A DNA stretch of 64,000 bases from Deltaproteobacteria bacterium (GCA_013349295.1 DUZW01000009.1:20924-84923), one strand, 5' to 3'; shown: positions 17,310 to 26,653, numbered from the stretch's first letter. Numbers and translations are program-made. Notes: generated from the letters alone by a model not told the origin.

Positions 17310-18296
17310 CTATTCCGCGCTGGGCGCCGGCCCGAAAATCCTGTCGCTGAACTTCACATACCAGGCTGCGGACTGGACCTGAACGATATAAGATACCGCG
17401 ATCACCAGGGCAGCATCCGCCCCCTTGCTTCCGAAGGCATTGATGGCGATAGCCAGAGCGATGGAAAGGTTTCGCATCACCGTCCCGTACACCAAGGCGA
17501 TGGCATCGCCGCGATTAAAAAATACCCTGCCGACCATGGTACTCAGACCGAAATTAAACACATACATAATGAGCAGCGGCATAAAAATACCGCCCAGAAT
17601 TCCAGGATTCTCCGAGATTCCCTTAGCCTTCAGGGCAATGGCCACAAAAACAATACCCAGCACCCCCACCGTAGACAAGGAGGGGAAACGGGATGCCCAG
17701 GTTTGCTTGAATTCCTGCATCCCATATTTTCTCAAAAACATCTGCCGGGTAAGATAGCCCAGAAACATGGGCAAAAAAACAATGACAAGTATCTGTTTGA
17801 CCACCAGCATCAGGTCAATATCGACCCTGGCGCCCATGAGCCCCTGCACATAGAAAGGTGTGGCCAGCGACCCCAGGGTCAAACCGATGACGGTCATATT
17901 GACGGCGGCGGCCAGATTCCCCTTGGCAAATCCTGTCCAGGAAATGGTCATGCCGCTGGTTGGCAACAGGGAGGCAAGGAGCAGGCCCAGTGCCATATAA
18001 GGTTGGTCCCGGAAAAAAATAAGCCCCAGGCCATAGGCGATAAAAGGTACAACGGCAAAATTGACGACCTGGGCAAAAAGCTGCAACCTGACATTTTTGA
18101 TCCCGTCCTGCAAGGACCTGATGTTCAAAGTCACCATCATGGGGTAGACCATAAGAAAGGTGAATGGCAAAATCAGGGCCTTAAGCGCGTACAAAGATGC
18201 GGAAACAGCGCTGAGCCCGAACAAATATCCCGCCGCCATCATGGCCGGGATGAGCACAACCAACCGCTTGTTGAGTTTGATCAAAAAATTCCACAT
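17310..18296 (-). CDS. BASS/ACR3-superfamily carrier
   Basis: The 328-residue inner-membrane protein has about ten hydrophobic segments and resembles the bile acid:sodium symporter / arsenite efflux superfamily (VYPMMVTLNIRSLQDG in TM3; SGMTISWTGFAKGNLAAAVNMT mid-protein). Classical Acr3 arsenite pumps have an essential cysteine in TM4 (ARCIAMV). Here the corresponding stretch reads PTSGMTISW with no cysteine, so arsenite export is doubtful and the substrate is unknown. Start ATG 18296 with a GAGGA site. It lies divergent from the 18699 flavoprotein across a 400-base gap. Confidence 0.75.
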   Translation of the reverse strand: MWNFLIKLNKRLVVLIPAMMAAGYLFGLSAVSASLYALKALILPFTFLMVYPMMVTLNIRSLQDGIKNVRLQLFAQVVNFAVVPFIAYGLGLIFFRDQPYMALGLLLASLLPTSGMTISWTGFAKGNLAAAVNMTVIGLTLGSLATPFYVQGLMGARVDIDLMLVVKQILVIVFLPMFLGYLTRQMFLRKYGMQEFKQTWASRFPSLSTVGVLGIVFVAIALKAKGISENPGILGGIFMPLLIMYVFNFGLSTMVGRVFFNRGDAIALVYGTVMRNLSIALAIAINAFGSKGADAALVIAVSYIVQVQSAAWYVKFSDRIFGPAPSAE

Positions 18297-18611
18297 GGGG
18301 ATATTCCTCGCCTCATCAAATTAAAAAAAGCCAGTCATTCAGGTTGGTGCGTCGCATCAAGCATCCCGCGAAGCACCAGGAAGGATCAGCCGGAGAACCG
18401 TTTGAAATCATCTGGACACTTGCCGAGTTCAGCTCGATCCGAATCTTTCCGGTTCAAGCTGCTACCCTTTCATTCTTCCTATTTTTTTTAAAACTTCAGA
18501 GAAATGCACCGGCCTCATTATGTGCATATGCTCACAATAAGCCGGAGAAAACCGCGTGTCAAGCCGGGAATTAAGCAAAAAAGAAAACATTTAAACACCC
18601 ACCCGAAAGGT

Positions 18612-18645
18612 TTGACAGACAGCGCCAATCGCGATAGGCTATCGC
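18612..18645 (+). promoter_or_regulatory. Putative sigma-70 promoter with palindromic operator
   Basis: A TTGACA -35 at 18612-18617 is followed after 17 bases by TAGGCT (a 3/6 match to the -10). A perfect palindrome GCGATAG-g-CTATCGC (18631-18645) overlaps the -10. This sits 54 bases before the flavoprotein ATG and suggests repressor control. The rest of the 18297-18698 gap shows no gene. Confidence 0.45.
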
Positions 18646-18698
18646 ACATTCGCGCGACCTAATCAACTATACTCACTCTTTATATAAGGACAGTTGCC

Positions 18699-20423
18699 AT
18701 GGGGAAAAAAATCGTAATCATCGGCGGTGTTGCCGCCGGACCAAAATCCGCCTGCCGGGTTAAACGCCTCATGCCCGATGCCGAGGTGACCATCATCGAT
18801 CAGGACAGCCTTATCTCCTACGGAGGCTGCGGCATCCCCTACTATGTTTCCGGCGATGTCTCCGATGAAAAGGAGTTGCGAAACACCAGCTTCCACATGA
18901 CCAGGGATGAGTCTTTTTTTCTCAAGGCCAAGGGGGTCACCGCCAGAACCAACACCCTGGTCCTGGCCATCGACCGCAGGGAGAAGCTCGTGCTCGTTGA
19001 AGATATCACCTCCGGCGTACAAGAAAGCATACCCTACGACAATCTGGTCATTGCCACCGGCGCCCGACCCAATGTCCTGCCCATTCCCGGCGCGGAACTG
19101 GACGGAGTCTTTACCATCAGCGATCTGCACAAGGCTATTGCCATCAAGGAGCGGATCGCCAGGGGCGAAGTGAGCCGCGCGGTGGTCATCGGCGGCGGCG
19201 CCATCGGCATTGAAATGGCCGAGGCCTTCACCGACCTGTGGGGAATCGACACCACCATCCTCGAGTTCATGCCCCAGGTTCTGCCCCGGCTGGTTGACTG
19301 GGATTTTGCCCGAATGCTGGAAACCCACCTCCGGGAAAGCGGGGTGACGGTGTTCACCGGCGAGGGTGCCTCGGCCATTGAAGGGAAAGACGGCAAGGTC
19401 TGCCGGGTTGTTACCCCCAAACGGACCCTGGAGGCAGATCTGGTCGTGATGGCCGTGGGCGTCCGGGCGAGAAGCGAACTGGCCCAAGCCGCCGGACTTC
19501 TCGTTTCAGCCATGGGCAATATCGTGGTCAACGAACGGATGCAGACCTCGGACCCAAACATCTACGCGGCAGGAGACTGTATCGAGGTGAAAAATATCAT
19601 CACCGGCAAAGGCTCCATAGCCCCCATGGGCTCGCTGGCCAATCGCGAAGGAAGAATCGTGGGGGACAATCTGGCAGGCATCCCCACCAAATACAAGGGC
19701 TGGATCGGCAGCTTCATCATGAAGGCCTTTGAACGCAGCATCGCCGCCACAGGCCTTTCCCTCGACGCGGCCTTGGCCGAGGGCTTTGCCGCCGCGGCCG
19801 TGACTACCGCCCAGTCCGACCGGGCTCATTTTTTTCCCAGCCAGGCCGTTATTCCGCTTCGTCTCATCTTTGACACCAAGACCCGCAAGGTTCTCGGCTG
19901 CCAGGGCTTCGGCCCCATGAGCGACGCAGTGCTGGCCCGAATCGATGCTGCCGCAGGCATCATCGGCCAAGGCGGCACCATCGACGACATCAGCCAGCTG
20001 GAAATGGCCTACGCTCCGCCTTTTGCCACGGCCCTCGACGCCCTGAACGCCACGGCCAACGTGGCCGACAATCTGGCCGCCGGACGGCTGCGCTACGTGA
20101 GCACCAGGGACTTTCTCAACTGGATGGACAATTTTTCCAGCCAACCGGACTGGGTGGCCCTCGACCTCCGCCACCCCAACGAGGCTGGGGTCTTTGTCAA
20201 AAAATACGGCAAGGACAGATGGCACTCCATCCCCTACATCGAAATCCGGGAGCGCTATCAGGAGTTGCCCAAGAACAAGACCATGCTCATCATCTGCGAT
20301 GCGGGCACCCGCTCTTCCGAAATCCAGATCATCCTGGATCATGTGGGGCTTGCCGACAATCTGGTTCTGGGCGGCGGCTTCAATCTCATCCGCAGAATGG
20401 GCGTGGACTGGTGGCCCAACTGA
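18699..20423 (+). CDS. FAD-dependent disulfide reductase with rhodanese domain (CoA-disulfide reductase-like)
   Basis: The 574-residue pyridine nucleotide-disulfide oxidoreductase has FAD motif IIGGVAAGPKSACRVKRL, the single active-site cysteine SYGGCGIPYYVSG (about residue 47), NAD motif VIGGGAIGIEMAEAF, and a second FAD motif IYAAGDCIEV. A C-terminal rhodanese domain (about 470-574) keeps the catalytic cysteine in IICDAGTRSSE. Fusions of this type include CoA-disulfide reductases and NAD(P)H-dependent sulfur or polysulfide reductases (Npsr). In this sulfur-metabolising context, persulfide or polysulfide handling is likely. Start ATG 18699; neighbours are not obviously functionally linked. 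Confidence 0.88.
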   Translation: MGKKIVIIGGVAAGPKSACRVKRLMPDAEVTIIDQDSLISYGGCGIPYYVSGDVSDEKELRNTSFHMTRDESFFLKAKGVTARTNTLVLAIDRREKLVLVEDITSGVQESIPYDNLVIATGARPNVLPIPGAELDGVFTISDLHKAIAIKERIARGEVSRAVVIGGGAIGIEMAEAFTDLWGIDTTILEFMPQVLPRLVDWDFARMLETHLRESGVTVFTGEGASAIEGKDGKVCRVVTPKRTLEADLVVMAVGVRARSELAQAAGLLVSAMGNIVVNERMQTSDPNIYAAGDCIEVKNIITGKGSIAPMGSLANREGRIVGDNLAGIPTKYKGWIGSFIMKAFERSIAATGLSLDAALAEGFAAAAVTTAQSDRAHFFPSQAVIPLRLIFDTKTRKVLGCQGFGPMSDAVLARIDAAAGIIGQGGTIDDISQLEMAYAPPFATALDALNATANVADNLAAGRLRYVSTRDFLNWMDNFSSQPDWVALDLRHPNEAGVFVKKYGKDRWHSIPYIEIRERYQELPKNKTMLIICDAGTRSSEIQIILDHVGLADNLVLGGGFNLIRRMGVDWWPN

Positions 20424-20449
20424 TTTCTCCAGCTTCCCCACGATGGAGG

Positions 20450-21022
20450 ATGACCGTCGGCCCAATCCCCATGGCGGTCACCCTCCTGTTCTGTCTGCTT
20501 ATCGCAGGGACGGCTTCCGCGACCAACGCCCAGGCAAAAACAAAAGTCCCCGCCCCTCAACCCGGCGCAGTCCGGGCCGTAGCCGATTCCGCCTATGGCG
20601 ACACCCTGGCCGCGCTGATCACAAACGCCAGACAACGCATTGATCTCTCCATGTTTCTCTTCAAAACAACCCCGGCCAGTGACAACCGACCGACAGGGCT
20701 CGTAAGGGATCTGGTGGCGGCCAGACAACGGGGGGTAACGGTCCGGGTTATCCTGGAATATTCCAAGCATGACCAAACGCTCAACCGGGCGAACCATGAG
20801 ACGGCCCAAGCCCTGAAAAAAGGCGGAGTCGCGGTTTTTTTCGACTCCGCCGGCCGCACCAATCATACCAAGCTGGCTGTCGTCGATCGACGTTACTGCC
20901 TGGTGGGAAGTCACAATCTCACGCAGTCGGCCCTCATGCACAACCACGAGTTTTCCCTGCTGCTTGACAACCCGGCCCTTGCCGAGGAGATTCTGGCCTA
21001 CATGGAGACAATCCTGCAGTAA
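20450..21022 (+). CDS. Secreted PLD-family protein with a single HKD motif
   Basis: The 190-residue protein has an N-terminal hydrophobic signal (VTLLFCLLIAGTASA) and one HKD motif, HTKLAVVDRRYCLVGSHN. That architecture is typical of dimeric Nuc-type nucleases and their phosphodiesterase relatives. It probably acts in the periplasm on nucleic acid or phospholipid. The start is uncertain: ATG 20450 (overlapping GGAGG) or ATG 20471; the track's 20219 start overlaps the flavoprotein and is not credible. It converges with the topoisomerase-like gene 25 bases away. Confidence 0.8.
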   Translation: MTVGPIPMAVTLLFCLLIAGTASATNAQAKTKVPAPQPGAVRAVADSAYGDTLAALITNARQRIDLSMFLFKTTPASDNRPTGLVRDLVAARQRGVTVRVILEYSKHDQTLNRANHETAQALKKGGVAVFFDSAGRTNHTKLAVVDRRYCLVGSHNLTQSALMHNHEFSLLLDNPALAEEILAYMETILQ

Positions 21023-21047
21023 CATCCCTGCGTCAAGCTGCTGCTTT

Positions 21048-23759
21048 TCATTTCTTTCTCCTGACAATACGGACCTTTTTCGTCGCCCCGCCAGCCGTTC
21101 CGCTTCCTGGCGCAACGCGGCGCACCAGCACTTTCTTTTTCACCGGCACACCGACTGGCTCCTGCTCCGCAGCGCCGGTTCCGGCCAGAGGCCGGATGAA
21201 GGTACAGCCGGCCTTGGGGCATCGCAGGGAAGCCCTGCCATCAAGACTCTTTTTTTCCACCAGAAACGGCGAATCACAGACCTGACAGGGAATAGCATGG
21301 GGTTTGGACCAGGCCATGAATTCACAATCCTGTTCGGGACAGACATAGAAAATCTTCCCCGTGGGCGTATGCTTGGTCACCACGGTACCAGTCCGGCACA
21401 CCGGACAGAGCATCCCCGGCCCACCGTCTTTTTCGTAAGATGCTGAATGTCGGCATTCGGGATGCCCCGAACAGTACCAGTACTTACCGAAACGATCCTC
21501 CTTCAACAACAACGGCCTGCCGCAGTCGGGACACGCCTTGACAACCGACCCAGCCGTCGCTGACTCTTGCTCCACAACGGGAGAAACCCCAGCCCCTTCC
21601 GTCGGAGGCATCGGCTCGTCGATGGAAATCGCCGCCTCGGCAAACATCTTTTCCGCGGCAGCGGCAAGCTCGGGCGAAACGACCTCTTCCCCGGCCACAG
21701 GTTCATCCAGGGCAATGGACTCTTGCTCCTCCACCTGACCGGGTCCTACCGCTTCACCCTGAACCTCGCCCGTTTCGGCCACGTCGCTTACGGAACCATC
21801 CTCACCTCCCGCCGCAACCTGCGTCCCCGCCTCGACCGGCGGCGCAGGACCGGCAGCAGCCCCCATGCCCGCTTCCGGCACCGGCTGCACTGGCGCACCA
21901 GACTCCACAAGCGGCTCCGGAACGGGAAGCAGCGTCTCCTTTTCTGCCCGGGTCGAGGCAACCTCTGCCGCTGAATCCGGGGCCTTCACCGCCTCCCCTT
22001 CCTCCGGCAACCGAATAACACTGCGTGAACTGATGCCTCGTTTCTGAATGGCAACAGGCACCGCCATTTTCACCAAAACCTCGCCCCGCATCATCATGGT
22101 CTGGTCAAGCTGCTGCAGGGCAAAAGCCAGAGATTTTCTGCCGCTCACCGCCTCTTCGATGGTCTGGGCCAGATAGGCGGAAAGATGAACCCCCTTCATG
22201 GTCGGAAAAGCACGATTCATAACACCTACCAGCTTGATGGTGTTCTCGGCGCACCGGAAAGACCCGTCCGGCATTATCCGGAGATAATTGCTGTCGATCA
22301 TCTGCTGGAGCATGGCCACGGTCATTCCGTCGATCTCCAAAAAGAAATCGGCAAGATCGGCGGACAGCCCCTCAAAGCTGTAGTATTCAGGGGGGATACC
22401 AGTATTTTTTTCCGGAATAATCTGCACACAGCGGAGCGGTTGCCCCGGTTGCGCATCAGCCAAGGGAGAAGGCGGCGCCAAAAGTTCATGCTCCTGCAAG
22501 CCAGGATAGATGGCGAGAAAGCCTTTATCCGTCACAACCTTGGTGCTCCCCAGAAAAAGGCAGTATTCTCCCGCCTCCACCGTCACAGCGCGAAGCTCTC
22601 CTTGGGCCTCTTTCATCTGACTTGCCAAGGCTCTGGCCCAGACCAACCGATATATCTTGTCCTCCGCCGTTCCCAATTTCCCAGAAAGCTCTTCCGGGCC
22701 AAGCTCCGGCAGAGTGGGAAGGATCACCCCCCTGGTATTTGCCGGAATGATTTCCGACCCCAGACAATTCTTGCCCAGCCTTTTTTCCACCTGTTCCCTG
22801 ATCTTTGCAAACAAGGTTATCAAGCCATCCTGCTCCATCTCCGGAGGCAAAAATGCGGTAACAAGCCCCAGATGTCGACCATCCACCTCCACACCATAAT
22901 ACAAATTGCGGATCGCAGTCATTGCCGCCAAGGGCGAAAGCCCACCCTGCGCGACCCCATCCCGCAACAATTCCATAAAACAATAGGGCTCCGGCGGGGC
23001 AACAGCAAGCCGCGAACCCACCACTTCGCGAACCTGAAACGACTCATTGTTAAAGAGATTGATGGCGGCATGCACCTCTTTCTCGCTTCGGAGAAAACCG
23101 TCATCAGTGACCCCGTAAGCCTCATGCAGGCTGAGGATAGAATCCCCTGCCTCGCTGCTGATTTTGACCTTCACTTTCCATTTGGCGACCGGGGTGTACA
23201 TCCGAATCTCGGTTTCCCGCTCCGCCAGCAAAAAGAGAGCGGTGAGACTCGGATAATTGAGCGGCAGGCCACTGGGACCGGTGCGACTGCCGAGGAGACG
23301 TTGCAAATGCCTCCCCAGATAGGATTCAAAAAGCATCCTGACGTAGGTGGCCGAGCCCCTCTCCCCGCTGACCGGCTCCACCCGTCGAAAGGATTCCCTG
23401 AGCGCCTCTCCGGCAAGGCCGGTCAATGCGAGCCTCTTGGGTTGCGCACTGCCGGGGGCGACCGTGGCCCAATAGCCGCTGATCAGCCAGGACCAGAACT
23501 CCCCCCGCCAATCACCATCTAGGCCGAGATATATTTCCCTGCCCTGGCAAGCCAAAAGTCTGTCCAGAAAGAGCTTCTCCTTGGTTTCCGGAGCAAAATC
23601 AAAATGCGCCTTTTCCCGACGCATATGGTCCTTGGGAGAAACACAGGACGCCTTCGCAGGAGGTGCCTGCACGAGAAGGATATCAATCTCTCCGCCAAAC
23701 TGATCTTCCAAGGTTTTAGCCTTGGCCGCCGCCTCGACGATGACTACGGGATTTGCCAT
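21048..23759 (-). CDS. Degenerate type IA topoisomerase-like protein, active-site Tyr missing
   Basis: The 903-residue protein keeps the outline of bacterial topoisomerase I. It has an N-terminal Toprim (VVIVEAAAKAKTL; IYLGLDGDWRGE at about 76-87), the central core (IYRLVWARALASQM), an Ala/Pro/Glu-rich linker (about 590-735), and three C-terminal topo zinc fingers (CPDCGRPLL...CRHS, CPVCRTGTV...DCEFMAW, CQVCDSPFL...GCTFIRP). Where TopA has YITYMRTDS, this protein has LVTAFLPPE, so the nucleophilic Tyr (here Ala302) and the following Arg are lost. AHEAIRP is also gone, and the third Toprim acid is Arg. It should bind DNA but not cleave it. It is divergent from the acidic-repeat FGE gene. Confidence 0.85.
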   Translation of the reverse strand: MANPVVIVEAAAKAKTLEDQFGGEIDILLVQAPPAKASCVSPKDHMRREKAHFDFAPETKEKLFLDRLLACQGREIYLGLDGDWRGEFWSWLISGYWATVAPGSAQPKRLALTGLAGEALRESFRRVEPVSGERGSATYVRMLFESYLGRHLQRLLGSRTGPSGLPLNYPSLTALFLLAERETEIRMYTPVAKWKVKVKISSEAGDSILSLHEAYGVTDDGFLRSEKEVHAAINLFNNESFQVREVVGSRLAVAPPEPYCFMELLRDGVAQGGLSPLAAMTAIRNLYYGVEVDGRHLGLVTAFLPPEMEQDGLITLFAKIREQVEKRLGKNCLGSEIIPANTRGVILPTLPELGPEELSGKLGTAEDKIYRLVWARALASQMKEAQGELRAVTVEAGEYCLFLGSTKVVTDKGFLAIYPGLQEHELLAPPSPLADAQPGQPLRCVQIIPEKNTGIPPEYYSFEGLSADLADFFLEIDGMTVAMLQQMIDSNYLRIMPDGSFRCAENTIKLVGVMNRAFPTMKGVHLSAYLAQTIEEAVSGRKSLAFALQQLDQTMMMRGEVLVKMAVPVAIQKRGISSRSVIRLPEEGEAVKAPDSAAEVASTRAEKETLLPVPEPLVESGAPVQPVPEAGMGAAAGPAPPVEAGTQVAAGGEDGSVSDVAETGEVQGEAVGPGQVEEQESIALDEPVAGEEVVSPELAAAAEKMFAEAAISIDEPMPPTEGAGVSPVVEQESATAGSVVKACPDCGRPLLLKEDRFGKYWYCSGHPECRHSASYEKDGGPGMLCPVCRTGTVVTKHTPTGKIFYVCPEQDCEFMAWSKPHAIPCQVCDSPFLVEKKSLDGRASLRCPKAGCTFIRPLAGTGAAEQEPVGVPVKKKVLVRRVAPGSGTAGGATKKVRIVRRKK

Positions 23760-24064
23760 GCACCTCTCCCCACAAATTTTCCAACCACAAAAGAGTCCTG
23801 TTTAAGAAAAAAACGTAAAGGTATTGCCTTTCCTTCACGAAAAACAGCATATAATCTGCAACGACTTTATACAATCAATTATGATGATCTTGCCGGAAGT
23901 CGTGACCCCGCCAACAAACGGTGGCCACCATTTCGAAAATCCGCAAAAACAAACGGTTGACTCTTTCACCTGAAAGACCGGCTGCTGCGTTTTTGAGCTT
24001 TTACGATTTCAACACTTATCCGCAAACTTTTTTTTGGCTTGCACCTTTTTCAGCCGGAGCCCCC
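23760..24064. other. Divergent promoter region
   Basis: About 300 bases between the topoisomerase-like gene and the acidic-repeat gene. It includes AT-rich blocks (CATATAATCTGC, ACTTTATACAATC) that could hold back-to-back promoters. No gene seen. Confidence 0.4.
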
Positions 24065-26653
24065 ATGCCCGCCCTGCTCACTCTCCAAGGCATTGATGAA
24101 ACCCTCGATAACCTTGAGTTAAAGGAAGGAACCCTCAAAGCGGAACTGGCCAAAGTTATACGGTCCTATTTCGTTGACGAATCTTCCATACAGTCCATCG
24201 CCAGCATCCCCACCGATGAGATCGTCATCAAAATCTGGGGGCCCTGCCAGGATGAAGAACTCAAAGCCAAGAAGAAAAACTTCAGCTCCCTCAAGTCCGC
24301 GCTCAATAAATCCCTCAAGGATCTCGACAAGGCAGGAAAAAATCAGGCCGGCATCATTGTTGGCCGAGACAACGTCTTTATTGTTTCGGAAGAGCGCAAG
24401 GATGACCTCCTCAAACAGATGGGGCTTTCGCCAAACTCGCCGCATCTTCTTCACGACATGCTCGCGGCCTTCAAAAAATTCTTTTCCGAAAACATCAAAG
24501 AGCAGAACGTTCAAGAGGTCAAGGATCTGCTGGCGGAGTTTGAAGAAGCGCAAAAAAAATTAAAAAAGTTAGTCGGCCTTGAACCGGAAGCAGAGATAGA
24601 CGAAAAAGCCCCCGAAACTGCGGTGCCAAGCCCGGAGAAAGAAAGCGGAGAAAAAGACTCAACCGAAACCGTTGAACTCCTTGAGGGAGATGAATTTGAA
24701 GTTATTGAGGAAAGCGAAGAGATAGAGGTTCTCGACGAGGAGGAAATTGAAGAGATCGTAGGCGAAGAACGTGATGACATCCAACTCCTCGAAGAGGAGG
24801 TCGAAATCATCGATGCCGACGAGATCGAGGAGGTTCGCGAGGAAGAGGCTCCTCTTGACCAAGGCCTTGGAGAAGAAGAAGGCGGTCCGCCGGAGGAAGG
24901 TTGCACGGAAGAGGTTGAGGTTCTTGACGAGGACGAACTCGAAGAAATCGTGGGAGAGGAGCATGATGACACCCAATTCCTCCAAGAGGAAGTCGAAGTC
25001 ATCGATGCCGACGAAATCGAGGAGGTTTGCGAGGAAGAGGCTCCTCTTGACCAAGGCCTTGGAGAAGAAGAAGGCGGTCCGCCGGAGGAAGGGAGCACAG
25101 AAGAGGTTGAGGTTCTTGACGAGGATGAACTCGAAGAGATCGTGGAAGAAGAGCATGATGACACCCAATTCCTCGAAGAGGAGGTCGAAGTCATCGATGC
25201 CGACGAGATCGAGGAGGTTTGCGAGGAAGAGGCGCCTCTTGACCAAGGCCTTGGAGAAGAAGAAGGCGGTCCGCCGGAGGAAGGGAGCACTGAAGAGGTT
25301 GAGGTTCTTGGCGAGGACGAGATCGAAGAGGTTCTCGAAGAAGAGGCTCCTCTTGACCAAGGCCTAGGAGGGGAAGAATGCGGTCCGCCGGAGGAAGGAA
25401 GCACGGAAGAGGTTGAGGTTCTTGACGAGGATGAGGTCGAAGAGATCGTAGGCGAAGAGTGTGCTGACACGCAACTCCTTGAAGAGGAGGTCGAACTCAT
25501 CGATGCCGACGAGATCGAGGAGGTTCTTGACGAAGAGGCTCCTTTTGACCAAGGCCTTGGAGAAGAAGAAGGCGGTCTGCCGGAGGAAGGAATCACGGAA
25601 GAGGTTGAGGTTCTTGACGAGGACGAACTCGAAGAGATCGTGGAAAAAGAGCGTGATGACACCCCATTCCTCGAAGAGGAGGTGGAAATCATCGAAGAAG
25701 GGGATCTGGAAGAAATTGAAGGCGTTGCGGAACCGTTGGCGGAAAAGCTTCATCAGCCGAGCCCCCTGGAGGTTCTCTCAAAATACATCGAAGCGGAAGA
25801 AGCGATCAACCAGGGAGAGTTGCTCAGGGAAACCCAGGAGGAGTTTATCAATCAAATCCTGGAGCGTTTCATGCCGAAATTCATCAAGATTCCCGCCGGC
25901 GTCTATCTGGTCGGCAGCGCCACCCCCAAAGGGTTGGAACAACCCCTGCGGAAGGTCATGCTCCATGATTTCTACCTTGGCCAATCTCCCGTGACCAACG
26001 ACCTGTTTGACATGTTTGTCCGGGAAACCGGATACTTGACCGATGCGGAGGAAGCGGGCTACGGCATAGTTTTCGAAGGCCGCTGCACCAACAAAATAGA
26101 CCCGGAGACCGGCAGGGAAATCTTCAGCCTGAACAGGGGAACACTTGCCCGCCATGTGAGCGGGGCAAACTGGCGCCATCCGGCCGGTCCGGGCAGCTCC
26201 CTGGAGGGCAAACATAATCATCCCGTGGTACAGGTCAGCCACCGCGACGCCATGGCCTTTGCCGCTTGGGCAGGCAAACGATTGCCCACGGAGGAGGAAT
26301 GGGAAGCTGCGGCCCGCGGTGCAAGCGGCCAGCTCTTTCCCTGGGGCAATATGTGGCTGGCGGAGCTGGGTAATTTTGAGGCTACCTGCCTCGGCGGGAC
26401 AAGTTCCGTCGAGCATTTCGGGCGCAAGGCCATGAGTCCATTCGGCATCCATGATCTGCTGGGTAACGTTGCCGAATGGACCTCATCCCCCCATGCCGGA
26501 CAGACAGAGCCGCAGCCAGGTCGCTCAGTGGAGAAAATCTATATCATCAAGGGCGGATCCTGGATAACCGGAGGAACCGTGACCGCGGCATGGCGCCAGA
26601 TCGAACAGGGAAAATACTGGACAAACACCATCGGCTTCCGCTGCGCGGTATAA
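24065..26653 (+). CDS. FGE/SUMF1-domain protein with long acidic repeat array
   Basis: The 862-residue protein starts at ATG 24065 (MPALLTLQGIDETLDNLEL), with GGAG upstream; the track's GTG at 23921 is unlikely. Residues 1-180 form a helical domain I do not recognise. Residues about 218-542 are an array of roughly five 64-residue Glu/Asp-rich units (EVEVLDEDELEEIV...EVIDADEIEEV...EAPLDQGLG). The C-terminal about 260 residues are a formylglycine-generating-enzyme/SUMF1 domain (IPAGVYLVGSATPKG, RLPTEEEWEAAARG, LLGNVAEWTSSP, IKGGSWITGG, GFRCAV). Many FGE-fold proteins are not sulfatase activators but binding or other oxidative domains. No sulfatase gene is nearby. Cytoplasmic; no signal peptide. 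Confidence 0.85.
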   Translation: MPALLTLQGIDETLDNLELKEGTLKAELAKVIRSYFVDESSIQSIASIPTDEIVIKIWGPCQDEELKAKKKNFSSLKSALNKSLKDLDKAGKNQAGIIVGRDNVFIVSEERKDDLLKQMGLSPNSPHLLHDMLAAFKKFFSENIKEQNVQEVKDLLAEFEEAQKKLKKLVGLEPEAEIDEKAPETAVPSPEKESGEKDSTETVELLEGDEFEVIEESEEIEVLDEEEIEEIVGEERDDIQLLEEEVEIIDADEIEEVREEEAPLDQGLGEEEGGPPEEGCTEEVEVLDEDELEEIVGEEHDDTQFLQEEVEVIDADEIEEVCEEEAPLDQGLGEEEGGPPEEGSTEEVEVLDEDELEEIVEEEHDDTQFLEEEVEVIDADEIEEVCEEEAPLDQGLGEEEGGPPEEGSTEEVEVLGEDEIEEVLEEEAPLDQGLGGEECGPPEEGSTEEVEVLDEDEVEEIVGEECADTQLLEEEVELIDADEIEEVLDEEAPFDQGLGEEEGGLPEEGITEEVEVLDEDELEEIVEKERDDTPFLEEEVEIIEEGDLEEIEGVAEPLAEKLHQPSPLEVLSKYIEAEEAINQGELLRETQEEFINQILERFMPKFIKIPAGVYLVGSATPKGLEQPLRKVMLHDFYLGQSPVTNDLFDMFVRETGYLTDAEEAGYGIVFEGRCTNKIDPETGREIFSLNRGTLARHVSGANWRHPAGPGSSLEGKHNHPVVQVSHRDAMAFAAWAGKRLPTEEEWEAAARGASGQLFPWGNMWLAELGNFEATCLGGTSSVEHFGRKAMSPFGIHDLLGNVAEWTSSPHAGQTEPQPGRSVEKIYIIKGGSWITGGTVTAAWRQIEQGKYWTNTIGFRCAV
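24719..25692 (+). repeat. 192-bp-period coding tandem repeat
   Basis: Unit starts (GAGGTTGAGGTTCTTG or variant) fall near 24719, 24911, 25103, 25295, 25409 and 25601. The spacing is exactly 192 bp except for one unit with an in-frame 78-bp deletion (114 bp). Units are near-identical at the DNA level, pointing to recent duplication. The antisense ORFs 24511..25692 and 24659..25360 are by-products. Confidence 0.9.

Noticed and set aside
24511-25692. Long minus-strand Ser-rich ORF (393 aa) opposite the acidic repeat
   Set aside because: It is the antisense of the Glu/Asp codons of the repeat (GAG/GAC/GAA give Ser/Leu/Phe codons); the sense frame carries the FGE domain and codon logic.
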